Positions 1 to 7,695 of a DNA stretch of 64,000 nucleotides are shown here, in pieces. Position numbers and translations under genes: made by a program. Origin of the DNA: Methanobrevibacter ruminantium M1 (GTDB lineage: Archaea > Methanobacteriota > Methanobacteria > Methanobacteriales > Methanobacteriaceae). Positions within the stretch are counted from its first letter, which is position 1. Each line of letters starts with the position of its first letter. The stretch spans positions 62,001-126,000 of the forward strand of contig NC_013790.1 in assembly GCF_000024185.1 (NCBI RefSeq), in the 5' to 3' direction. The notes beneath the pieces are model-generated. The model saw only the letters and a program-made list of their open reading frames with translations, had not been told where the DNA came from and did no database searches.

Positions 1-2
1 CT

Positions 3-761
3 ATTGTGCTTAATTTAAGCGGACTTCTTGATTCAATAGGCATTGACTTGGCTGATTTAGGCATTGACTTATCTGATTATGACCTTTCTGCAATCAAACT
101 CTCTGAGCTTATCGGAATCTTAAATGGATTCGATTTAGATATGAACACTTTATCTGCTCTCTTGAAGATATTTGGAATTGACTTAGAAGAGCTTGACTTG
201 TCTGGTCTTATAGCTATCTTTGACGGCGACAACTTTGATATGACTGCATTGTTATCCAGTCTTAATTTAGGAGGTGTGGATATTTCCGCTATTGTAGAGC
301 TATTTGATAATTTAGGCTTTGATTTCGATGGCATGTTTGAAAACTTGGATATTTCATGCTTCGATGCAATCACCCTTGACTTGACTGGACTCATTGATTC
401 AACAGGCATTGACCTTGCTGCTTTCGGCATAGATTTGTCTGCCTATGACTTATCTGCAATCAAGCTGTCTGATCTTATTGGTGTTGTATGCAGTTCTGAG
501 TTTATCATGTCTGCCTCTGGTGCTGTCATGAAGCTATTCAATATAAATGTGGATGACCTTGACTTTGATGGATTGATTGCCAGCTTTGACGCTGAGAACT
601 TTGACATATCTCCTTTATTAGAAAGCATTGAGCTATCTGGATTTGACATTTCAGAGATGTTGGAAATGTTTGATATGAATGGATTTGACTTATCTCAGTT
701 CTTGAATCAGTTCATAAGCTCATTTATGGAGAATGCTCTTTTGGAATCTGGTGATGAATGA
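3..761 (+). CDS. Leu/Asp-rich repeat protein, 5'-truncated by window edge
   Basis: The reading frame is open from the first bases of the window, so the gene almost certainly starts upstream; the GTG at 6 is only the first possible start inside the window. The visible 251 residues are two imperfect copies of a unit of about 120 residues. Each copy starts with a segment like GIDLADLGIDLSDYDLSAIKL (first copy near residue 12, second near 134). Within each unit, short steps of the type (F/I)D(L/I)S recur every 5 to 10 residues, giving a very acidic protein rich in Leu, Ile, Asp and Phe with few basic residues. No signal peptide, membrane segment or catalytic motif is visible. The periodicity suggests an extended solenoid, possibly part of a larger surface or scaffold protein. 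I do not recognise a family. Confidence 0.75.
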   Translation: MVLNLSGLLDSIGIDLADLGIDLSDYDLSAIKLSELIGILNGFDLDMNTLSALLKIFGIDLEELDLSGLIAIFDGDNFDMTALLSSLNLGGVDISAIVELFDNLGFDFDGMFENLDISCFDAITLDLTGLIDSTGIDLAAFGIDLSAYDLSAIKLSDLIGVVCSSEFIMSASGAVMKLFNINVDDLDFDGLIASFDAENFDISPLLESIELSGFDISEMLEMFDMNGFDLSQFLNQFISSFMENALLESGDE

Positions 762-772
762 GTTTTTAATTA

Positions 773-816
773 AATAATAGTGGATTATATTTCACTATTA
801 TTATTACTTTTTTTCA
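773..816 (+). terminator. Hairpin plus T-run terminator
   Basis: AATAATAGTG (773-782) pairs with CACTATTATT (793-802) around a 10-base loop, and an interrupted T-run follows to about 815. It lies 11 bases after the repeat-protein stop codon. Confidence 0.7.
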
Positions 817-910
817 ATTTTATTTATTTTTAAACATCTGATAATATTTTTTCTAATTTTTATCTTATTTTACTTATTAATTGCTTTAAATGCTTATATT
901 TCATCTCCAT

Positions 911-1204
911 TTAATCGCTCTTATAAAAGATGTATGCATTTTTGCTAAATTCATCGATTCCATTATCTTCGCAAAATTTAATCATATGATCATAGATTTC
1001 ATCACGTGTGGAATATAGAGTTTCATCGCTTGTTCCATTTAGATTATTGAAACAAAAGAAATAATCTGCAGTATCAATGTCTCGCTCTTCCACTATGGTA
1101 AAATCCCCTAGAAAATCGTATTTTTTAGCGAATTTCTTTAGTTCTTCTGTATAGATCCTTTTAGGCTCTTCCATTTCCATTCTAAATTCATCGATTTTTA
1201 GCAT
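911..1204 (-). CDS. Hypothetical small acidic protein (97 aa)
   Basis: The start is the ATG at 1204. A consensus GGAGGTGA lies 8 bases upstream (complement of 1213-1220), which beats the longer frame opening at 1237. The protein begins MLKIDEFRME and is charged throughout, with clustered aromatic residues in the middle (YFFCFNN) and at the C-terminus (NAYIFYKS). There is no signal peptide, membrane span or recognisable domain. It stands alone, convergent with the repeat protein and divergent from the coiled-coil gene at 1600, with which it shares an AT-rich promoter region full of a recurrent element. Function unknown. The strong ribosome binding site makes it likely to be translated. Confidence 0.7.
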   Translation of the reverse strand: MLKIDEFRMEMEEPKRIYTEELKKFAKKYDFLGDFTIVEERDIDTADYFFCFNNLNGTSDETLYSTRDEIYDHMIKFCEDNGIDEFSKNAYIFYKSD

Positions 1205-1599
1205 CTTTTTTCTCACCTCCTTTTTCGGTTGGTACAAATTACTTTGTAATGGATAGTATTTATAGTTTTCTCTATGAAAAATTCGTTATTTGGCTAATGG
1301 TTTATATATAGTTTAATATGGTAAAAAATAAGTCCAAATTGTAGAGTAATTTATAAATAGTTATATATAGTAAACCGTTCTATAGGTTTAAAACTAATAT
1401 TTTTTTTAATCATTGAAAATTGATTAATTATTCTTATTTTTATAAATGGTTATATATAGTAAACTAATTAGTTTATAAATAGTTATATATGGTTAATTTT
1501 TAATTTAAAGAGTATATATTCCTTATTTTTTAAAAATATTTATATATAAGTAATTATATAATTATGTCTTACAAAAAGAATTTTTATTGGAGGGTGTAT
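1205..1599. promoter_or_regulatory. Divergent promoter region with repeated TTTATAAATAG/AGTTATATATAGTAAAC element
   Basis: This 395-base gap between two divergent genes has no ORF. A 25-27 base element of the form TTTATAAATAG-TTATATATAG-TAAAC occurs at about 1350-1376, 1440-1466 and 1471-1496, with a looser copy at 1300-1323. Its core contains TATATA, so each copy could be a TATA box, and the AGTAAAC end makes it partly palindromic with copies elsewhere (11.2, 56.7 and 58.7 kb). The gene at 1600 has its own likely TATA at about 1544-1551. Either multiple promoters or repeated operators is plausible. Confidence 0.5.
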
Positions 1600-2100
1600 A
1601 TGTCTCAAGAAGAAAATAAAATGATAGATGAAGTGGAAATGAGTTCTGTAGAAGAAATAGGGAGGGATTCTGTAGAAGAAATTAAAATTGGCTCTCAAGA
1701 TGAAATAGGGATGAATTCTGTAGAAGAAATGGATTTAGACTCTGCAGATGAAATAGATATGGACGATGTAGAAGAAATGGAAATGAAGATAGAAAACTAT
1801 GAAAATAGAATCAAATTGCAAGATATATTAATAGAATCTTTAGGAGAAAGATGTGAGGGAGAAAAGGAGAGAAATAAGCAACTTCATGATAGAATCATCC
1901 AATTAAATGAAGAGTTAAAGAAAAAACAGGAACTGGAAATGGTAAGCGATATCAATTATTGGAGGGGAATTGAAAAAGCCCATATAGAACTGCATGATAA
2001 GTACTATAAGAGGATAATCCAGCTTGAAAAACAGAATTTCCTGCTTGAAGTTGAAAACGATGAGCTGAAGGATGAATTAGAGAGGATAAAAAATGTTTAA
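1600..2100 (+). CDS. Acidic repeat/coiled-coil protein (166 aa)
   Basis: The start is the ATG at 1600, preceded by TTGGAGGGTG; the frame is open from 1564 but has no ribosome site there. Residues 1-55 are a run of degenerate acidic repeats of the type (S/D)(V/A)(E/D)E(I/M) with 8-10 residue spacing. Residues 60-160 are strongly helical and heptad-like (IENYENRIKLQDILIESL, then LEKQNFLLEVENDELKDEL), so the C-terminal half is probably a coiled coil. No signal or membrane segment. The final codons and stop lie inside a 60-bp exact tandem duplication. Function unknown; a structural or oligomerising role is an inference from composition only. Confidence 0.7.
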   Translation: MSQEENKMIDEVEMSSVEEIGRDSVEEIKIGSQDEIGMNSVEEMDLDSADEIDMDDVEEMEMKIENYENRIKLQDILIESLGERCEGEKERNKQLHDRIIQLNEELKKKQELEMVSDINYWRGIEKAHIELHDKYYKRIIQLEKQNFLLEVENDELKDELERIKNV

Positions 2101-2197
2101 TTTTCTCTCTATATATGATTCATAAAATAAGTGGTTTTAGAGAGGATAAAAAATGTTTAATTTTCTCTCTATATATGATTCATAAAATAAGTGGTTT
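2077..2197. repeat. 60-bp exact tandem duplication across the stop codon
   Basis: Bases 2077-2137 and 2137-2197 are identical. The first copy contains the last codons and TAA of the coiled-coil gene, and the second repeats them as non-coding sequence. AGAGAG...CTCTCT within the unit can form a weak hairpin, so a 3'-end signal may also have been duplicated. Confidence 0.95.
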
Positions 2198-2345
2198 AAA
2201 GGTCTTTCATTATCTTCTTTAATTATGCTTAGACATTTATCAAATCAACAAGCTTCTACTTCATTATTAATTAAATCCCTTCGCGAACTAATTTAATTTA
2301 TGTTTTTTTGGTTGTTTTTATCCTTTCTATATTAGATGTTTTTTT

Positions 2346-3409
2346 TTATTTGTCCTTTAATTTCTGTTCCAATTGATTAAATTTTTTGTCGTATTCCTCT
2401 AGTTTCTGTTCTAACTTTTTAACTTTATCTTTATATTCATTCAATTCTTGTGAGATTTCATTTATATTCTGTGTGTCTGTATTCCTATTGTCAGAAACAG
2501 TTTGTTCATCGCTTTTTTCGGCTTCCTCTTTTTTCTCAGTTAAAAATAGGGTGAAGAGTAAGATTCCAAGAACAGCGCCAAATGTCATTGGAGCATAAAG
2601 GGCATTAGCAATAAGAACTCCCTTTGGTTGAGGGGTTAATATGGTTATTAGAAACATGTCAAAGCCGCTATATAGAAGCATTAAAAGTGCAGCCTTATAT
2701 GGCCTTAGGAATTCGCCATCGTTCCATCTATAAACGAGACTTCCTACAATTCCAGCCATTATTGTTGCAACGCCACATGCCAAGGCAGTAATGCCTCCCA
2801 TGCCATATCTCCAGACTCCGGCTATTATTCCTACAGGTATTCCAACATATGGTCCTCCAAGCAATGCGGATATCATTACAATCAATCCTCTTGCATTTGC
2901 AGGGATTCCATTTACATCCATAGTGCAATATGATGCAAGAATTCCTAGAATGGAAAATATGATAATCTGCCAGATTATGGTTTTACGGGACTGTTGGCCT
3001 CTGATTATAACTTTAAAACTTTTGGATTTGGTGGCTATGTATGTTAGAATCAAGACTACAGAAAGCATTCTAAACATTTCTAAAAATGGCGCCCATAATG
3101 ATTCTCCATTTGCGGATTTGTTAAAATAGGAAATGGTGAGGCTTAACAAACCCATAATGATTAGATAGCCTATCTCATAAACTGATCCGTCTGTCAGCTC
3201 TTTAAGTTTTGTTAGCCTGGTTGAAATAAATCCTAATATTATGATTGCAGATATTATTGTAGTAATCTCATGGACGACTGTTATGCTTTACATGCTGAAC
3301 AATGGATCATATAAGCAAAAAAGTTAATAAATAGGGCTATATTGAAGATTAACAATATTGAAAATAATATTATAATCTTTTTATCACCAGAGAGTTTGTC
3401 TTTTAACAT
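2346..3409 (-). pseudogene. Frameshifted 5TM-5TMR_LYT-type membrane sensor
   Basis: The frame begins at the ATG at 3409 (MLKDKLSGDKK...) and runs 42 residues to a TAA at 3281. The rest continues in another frame through to 2346. Rejoined, it aligns end to end with the intact 353-residue paralogue at 52050-53111. Between the shared YM and the conserved VIHD/VVHE it has 29 bases where the paralogue has 27, so the net shift is the cause of the break. The downstream piece carries the family's GIPANARGLIVMISALLGGP region and GIIAGVWRYGMGG, five to six membrane helices, and a C-terminal coiled coil of about 60 residues. This family normally senses ligands ahead of a kinase, cyclase or phosphatase; here only the coiled coil follows. 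The 269-residue downstream frame could still be expressed alone. Confidence 0.75.
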
Positions 3410-3658
3410 GTTATCTAGTTTTTAAGTATATAAAATATAATATGGATTTAATTTTATTCTTAAGTTGTTTAAGTTTGGTCTCTTTTTTGATTCTATTTAT
3501 TTTTATTTTCTTTAGTTTTTAAAGTTTTATTTTTAATCGCGTTTTATTTAGCTTTTTAATTTTATTTCTTAAGCCGTTTAAGTTTTTTTCTTAAGTTTTT
3601 TAATTTTATTTTTAGGCTTTTAAATTATGGAAATTGAATATTAGGTTTAAATTGACTA
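3410..3658. other. AT-rich spacer, no gene
   Basis: Low-complexity T-rich sequence with recurring TTAAGTTTTT blocks. No ORF, no convincing hairpin. Confidence 0.5.
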
Positions 3659-3964
3659 TTAATATTTAAAGAAATCCCTACCCCAACTAAGGTTGCGTTT
3701 AACCTCTTGGATTTTCATTTCAGGGGTTTTTTCATAATTTCGATATGCTTTTTCTATTATCTCTATTTTTTTTTCACCATTCATTGATTTAGTAATTTGG
3801 CTGACAATTTCAATATTTTCGTCAACTTCGTCCATTTGATTAAATGCTTCATCTTTTATTTCAAAAAGAAGGTCTATAGCTTCTCCAAGACTAATTCCGC
3901 TCTTTTCTAATTCTTTCACTTTTTCAATTTGTTCATCTGTTAAATCAAATTCCATTTTAGTCAT
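3659..3964 (-). CDS. Hypothetical helical protein (101 aa)
   Basis: The start is taken at the ATG at 3964 (MTKMEFDLTDEQIEKVKELE); a GTG three codons upstream is the alternative, and GTGGG sits close to the ATG. The protein is charged and probably all-helical. The N-terminal EFDLTDEQIEKVKELEKSG looks like an antitoxin-type or ribbon-helix segment, and the C-terminus ends in RNLSWGRDFFKY. No membrane segment. No partner gene is obvious: the upstream neighbour is the MFS transporter, separated by a tandem repeat and a terminator, and the downstream neighbour is the broken sensor. An orphan antitoxin is a guess from composition only. Confidence 0.6.
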   Translation of the reverse strand: MTKMEFDLTDEQIEKVKELEKSGISLGEAIDLLFEIKDEAFNQMDEVDENIEIVSQITKSMNGEKKIEIIEKAYRNYEKTPEMKIQEVKRNLSWGRDFFKY

Positions 3965-4170
3965 TTTTCCCACGCTCTTAACCTGTTTACTTAACTTAAT
4001 TTATATTCATTATTTATAATATATTTTATCATATAATTTTGTTTTTCTTTTTCTTTGTTCCTTATTTCTGTGATTTAATCCTTTTTTTTATTTATTTTAG
4101 ATTTAACAGAATTATATTTATTCTCATAACTGTTTTTAATTGCTAAGTTAAATGGAAATTTTTTAAAAGC

Positions 4171-4427
4171 TAATAAAAAGAGTTTTATTATTTTAAAGTA
4201 GTTATGGTAAGTTTTTTATTTAGAATTAGTTAAAAAGAGTTATTATTATTTTTAAACTAGTTATGGTAAGTTTTTTATTTAGAATTAGCTAAAAAGAGCT
4301 TTTATTATTTTTAAACTAGTTATTTAAGTTTTTTTTATTTAGAATTAGTTAAAAAGAGTTTTTATTATTTTTAAACTAGTTATTTAAGTTTTTTTTATTT
4401 AGAATTAGTTAAAAAGAGTTTTTATTC
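4171..4427. repeat. 59-60 bp intergenic tandem repeat, about 4.3 copies
   Basis: The unit runs roughly TTTTTTATTTAGAATTAGTT-AAAAAGAG-TTTTTATTATTTTTAAACTAG-TTATGGTAAG. Copies differ by a few substitutions (GGTAAG against TTTAAG), so the array is not brand new. It sits downstream of the transporter terminator and upstream of the 101-residue gene. No coding potential. Confidence 0.9.
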
Positions 4428-4460
4428 AAAAATAGTAAAAAAATTTTAATTTTAATTAAA

Positions 4461-4498
4461 AATAAAAAAAAAAGATAATGAGAGAATAAACTCTCATT
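4461..4498 (-). terminator. Intrinsic terminator overlapping the transporter stop codon
   Basis: AATGAGAG (4477-4484) and CTCTCATT (4491-4498) form an 8-bp stem. On the minus strand it is followed by ATC and then a run of T residues (A-run at 4464-4473 on the plus strand). Confidence 0.85.
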
Positions 4499-6038
4499 GT
4501 TTTTTAAGTTTATCTGGTTTTTTAATCTCCTTATCCGAGAGCCGCAATGTCAAGACAAAGATTATGGCCATCAGAGCCATCGTTACATACATTACAAACG
4601 CCATGGAATCTCTAACAATGACATTTACAATATTCTGAATAGTGCTGTTCTCTGCTTTAACATCGTTTATGCTGCTTATTGATTGGAATCCCTCATAGAC
4701 ATCGTGTTCGAATGTCGCATTACCGGACTGATCCGGCACATAGGTATCAACTGCATTGCTGATTCCTCCAATGATGCCCAGAATAAGGATTACACCAATG
4801 ATTGCTGTACCCATAGACTGACCTAAAGTCTGACCGGTTGTAACAATACCGGATGCATTGTTTTGACCTTCCTGCGGAATATTGCTTAATGCAATGTCCA
4901 CACCTAAAGCCATTACAAAACCAAGTCCTGCTCCAAGTACGAAGAGTCCAGGCATTAGCTCAAGCATTGATGTCGCCATTGTAAACTGCTGGCTTAAAAT
5001 AAGACATCCTATGATTGATATTATACATCCTATTGACATGAGGATCTTGTGGTTCAGTTTTGCAGATAGCTTTGGGGCTGTCAATGCAAAGAGAAGCAAA
5101 CCTAAGGTCATTGGAAGCAAGGTCAAACCTGTGTTGAATGCAGATAAGGCCAATACGCTTTGCAGATAGACTGAGACTGCAAACAATGCACCGCCCATTG
5201 CAAGGTTAACCAACAGCCTAAGGAGAGTACCTACACGGAGATTTCTGTCTTTTAATAATTCAACATCAAGCAACGGTACGTTGCCTTTTCTTTTTCTTTT
5301 GATTTCAAAGAGTGCAAAGAGTGCTAGAACAATTAATCCTGCAGCCATTATAGCTATGCTGAAAGTGGTATCATCAGTTAGCATCAAAATACCCATAACA
5401 AAGAGGACAAGACCTACAAATGAGATTATAGCACCTGTAATGTCCAATTCGCTTTTGGATCCTGTAGCTTCGAAATAAGGTATTTTGCCCTGCAGTGCAA
5501 ATACGATCAGGACGATTATAAATTCCACTGCAAATCCTAATCTCCAAGTGAAGTATGTTGTAACGACCCCACCGAAGAGCGGGCCGATAGCTGCTGCAAT
5601 TGCAACCAGTGCGCTTTCAATTGCAAGGGCGAATGTAAGCTTTTCACCCTGATAGGTTCCGCTTATGATGGAAACTGCAGTAGGTGTCATCAATGCACCG
5701 CCTATACCTTCCAGCAATGCCCATCCTATAAATAACATTAGAGTATTGGCACTTAATGCTGCAGTCAAGGTACCGACGCCATAAATTCCAGCACCGATTA
5801 AAAAGAGCTTCTTTTTACCAACTATATCCTGAAGCTTGGTACTTAAGAGCATGAATGAGGCAGTGATGAGAGTATAGAATGATGAGATTGTTTGAATGGT
5901 ACTCACATCAGTGTTCAAGTCAGCAACAACTGAGGAAATGCTGACGTTCATGAATGTTGTATCCAAAGCTATGATAAAGGTAGCAAAACAAACAAGGATT
6001 AAGGGAATCCAAGAGTGCTCCTTAATGGTTTCATTCAT
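4494..6038 (-). CDS. MFS drug:H+ antiporter, DHA2 (14-TM) family
   Basis: A 514-residue protein with about 14 hydrophobic segments, the usual length for the EmrB/QacA family. Helix 1 carries LDTTFMNVSI (motif D-like), the 2-3 loop has DIVGKKKLFLIG (motif A), and helix 5 has the antiporter signature around AIGPLFGG (motif C, GP..GG). The family exports toxic compounds or bile-like detergents in exchange for protons at the cytoplasmic membrane; the substrate cannot be told from sequence. It stands alone. Its promoter has a minus-strand TATA at about 6121-6133 and two identical 24-bp sites at 6062-6085 and 6092-6115 between TATA box and start codon, so repression by a local regulator is likely, although no regulator gene is adjacent. 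Transcription stops at an intrinsic terminator overlapping the stop codon. Confidence 0.92.
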   Translation of the reverse strand: MNETIKEHSWIPLILVCFATFIIALDTTFMNVSISSVVADLNTDVSTIQTISSFYTLITASFMLLSTKLQDIVGKKKLFLIGAGIYGVGTLTAALSANTLMLFIGWALLEGIGGALMTPTAVSIISGTYQGEKLTFALAIESALVAIAAAIGPLFGGVVTTYFTWRLGFAVEFIIVLIVFALQGKIPYFEATGSKSELDITGAIISFVGLVLFVMGILMLTDDTTFSIAIMAAGLIVLALFALFEIKRKRKGNVPLLDVELLKDRNLRVGTLLRLLVNLAMGGALFAVSVYLQSVLALSAFNTGLTLLPMTLGLLLFALTAPKLSAKLNHKILMSIGCIISIIGCLILSQQFTMATSMLELMPGLFVLGAGLGFVMALGVDIALSNIPQEGQNNASGIVTTGQTLGQSMGTAIIGVILILGIIGGISNAVDTYVPDQSGNATFEHDVYEGFQSISSINDVKAENSTIQNIVNVIVRDSMAFVMYVTMALMAIIFVLTLRLSDKEIKKPDKLKKQ

Positions 6039-6061
6039 ATTTGCAATTCTCCATATTTTTT

Positions 6062-6135
6062 AAAATCTATTTAGATGCATATGATTATATAAAAATCTAT
6101 TTAGATGCATATGATAATTTTATTTATATATAAAA
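6062..6135 (-). promoter_or_regulatory. Promoter with double operator of the MFS transporter
   Basis: AAATCTATTTAGATGCATAT is repeated exactly with a 30-bp centre-to-centre spacing (6062-6085 and 6092-6115). Each copy contains the palindrome ATCTA-TT-TAGAT and the ATGCAT palindrome. The minus-strand TATA (ATTTTATATATAAA) is at about 6121-6133, so both sites lie in the expected transcription-start region, the usual position for archaeal repressors. Confidence 0.7.
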
Positions 6136-6360
6136 TCCGTTTATATACATAAATAGGTTTAGTTATATTATTATTTATACTTAGTTTTATTAAAGCATAT
6201 TTGTAGAAGAGGATAATTTTAATTTTACTTTGTTTTTATTGGGCATTTAGCTTTTAAAGGATTTTCTTTTAGTTAGGGAAGAATTTGTGGATTTTAATAC
6301 TTTTTCATTTTGCTTGATTAGTTCTTATTGTACTTAATTTAATTAATAATGAATGCCAAT

Positions 6361-6580
6361 ATTATAATTAGGAAGAATATTCTAATGAAAGTCTTTTTTT
6401 AGTGAAAGGCTATTATAATTAGGAAGAATATTCTAATGAAAGTCTTTTTTTAGTGAAAGGCTATTATAATTAGGAAGAATATTTTTTTAGTGAAAGACTA
6501 TTATAATTCTCATTTAAAAAGTCTTTTAAGTAAAAGACGATTATAATTCTCATTTAAAAAGTCTTTTAAGTAAAAAGAAC
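6361..6580. repeat. 51-bp and 41-bp tandem repeats upstream of the DUF389 gene
   Basis: Two exact copies and one internally deleted copy of a 51-bp unit (ATTATAATTAGGAAGAATAT...) span 6361-6498. Two copies of a related 41-bp unit (ATTATAATTCTCATTTAAAA...) follow at about 6499-6580. The region 6140-6631 has no gene. The repeats end about 50 bases before the DUF389 start. Confidence 0.9.
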
Positions 6581-6631
6581 GGATTATAATTATTAATTTT
6601 ATTCCAAAAAAGATAGGGGGAAAATGACAAC

Positions 6632-7366
6632 ATGACTACTACTAATGATCAAGATGAATCAATAAGCGAACATATAAAAAAAGCGTTCTCCTTGAAGGAA
6701 GATACGGCCTCTAATGAAGAGATTCGCTCCCGCCTTTTAGATGGAGGCAAAATCACAGGAACAAACATGCGCGTTCTGGTATGTGCTATGGTGATTGCAT
6801 CTGTAGGGCTTAACATGAGCTCAACTGCAGTAATCATCGGTGCCATGCTGATTTCACCTCTGATGGGAAGCATTCTTGCCTCTGCCTATGCAAGCGTGAC
6901 CAATGACCGTCCCCTTCTTGGAAAGCATTTAACCGGATTTGCAATGCAGATTATAATAAGCGTAACTGCAGCAGCCATCTTCTTTTTCCTCTCTCCAGTT
7001 AAGGAGCCAACAGTAGAGCTATTGGCTAGAACATCTCCTTCATTTTATGATGTGTTAATCGCATTCTTCGGAGGACTTGCAGGAATCATAGGACAGACCA
7101 GGTCAGATAAGGTAAGCACAGTTATCCCAGGGGTAGCTATTGCAACAGCCCTTATGCCTCCTCTATGTACCTGCGGTTATTCAATTGCAAACGGAAGATG
7201 GGACATGCTTCTAGGAGCAGGTTATTTGTTTTTAATTAACTGCTATTTCATATTCCTCTCATCAAGCCTTATTTTAAGTGCATTGAAGATTCCAAAATTG
7301 AAGGAGTATACAGAAAAAGAATGGAAAATCCATAAGTGGAGAATGAGTTACGGAATACTATTTTAA
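6632..7366 (+). CDS. DUF389 membrane protein, possibly truncated in its last helix
   Basis: The start ATG is preceded by GATAGGGGG. The 244-residue protein shows the DUF389 (TIGR00341-type) signatures: IASVGLNMSSTAVIIGAMLISPLMG near residue 55 and VIPGVAIATALMPPLCT near residue 165, with about six membrane helices after a short soluble N-terminus. The family's function is not established; ion or solute transport has been suggested. The TAA at 7364-7366 is followed in the same frame by 13 further codons (FAIPSVIAVYYML) ending at 7408, which would complete a final membrane helix, so this stop may be a point mutation from a sense codon. A clean terminator follows at 7446. Confidence 0.88.
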   Translation: MTTTNDQDESISEHIKKAFSLKEDTASNEEIRSRLLDGGKITGTNMRVLVCAMVIASVGLNMSSTAVIIGAMLISPLMGSILASAYASVTNDRPLLGKHLTGFAMQIIISVTAAAIFFFLSPVKEPTVELLARTSPSFYDVLIAFFGGLAGIIGQTRSDKVSTVIPGVAIATALMPPLCTCGYSIANGRWDMLLGAGYLFLINCYFIFLSSSLILSALKIPKLKEYTEKEWKIHKWRMSYGILF

Positions 7367-7445
7367 TTTGCTATTCCTAGTGTAATTGCGGTTTATTATA
7401 TGCTTTAATCCTGTGCTATAGTAACGGATATAAAATTAATTTTAG

Positions 7446-7476
7446 GGTGTTTTTATAAAACACCTATTTTTACTTA
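7446..7476 (+). terminator. Intrinsic terminator after DUF389 gene
   Basis: GGTGTTTT (7446-7453) pairs perfectly with AAAACACC (7457-7464) around a 3-base loop and is followed by a T-rich tail. Confidence 0.85.
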
Positions 7477-7695
7477 TTTTTAATGTTCGAATTTAAATCT
7501 TTTATTTTTTGTTTTTAATTAATTTATTAACTCATCCTTTTTATGTCCATATTCATTTTCATCGGATACTTATTTACCCATCTCATTAATGTTGGCTGGC
7601 TGATTGTTTTTAAATTTACAATTGTCCTCTTTTAAGATGCCCTTATTTACTATGGCATATCCGCTGTTGCCATCAAACCTTGGAACTTGCCATCT

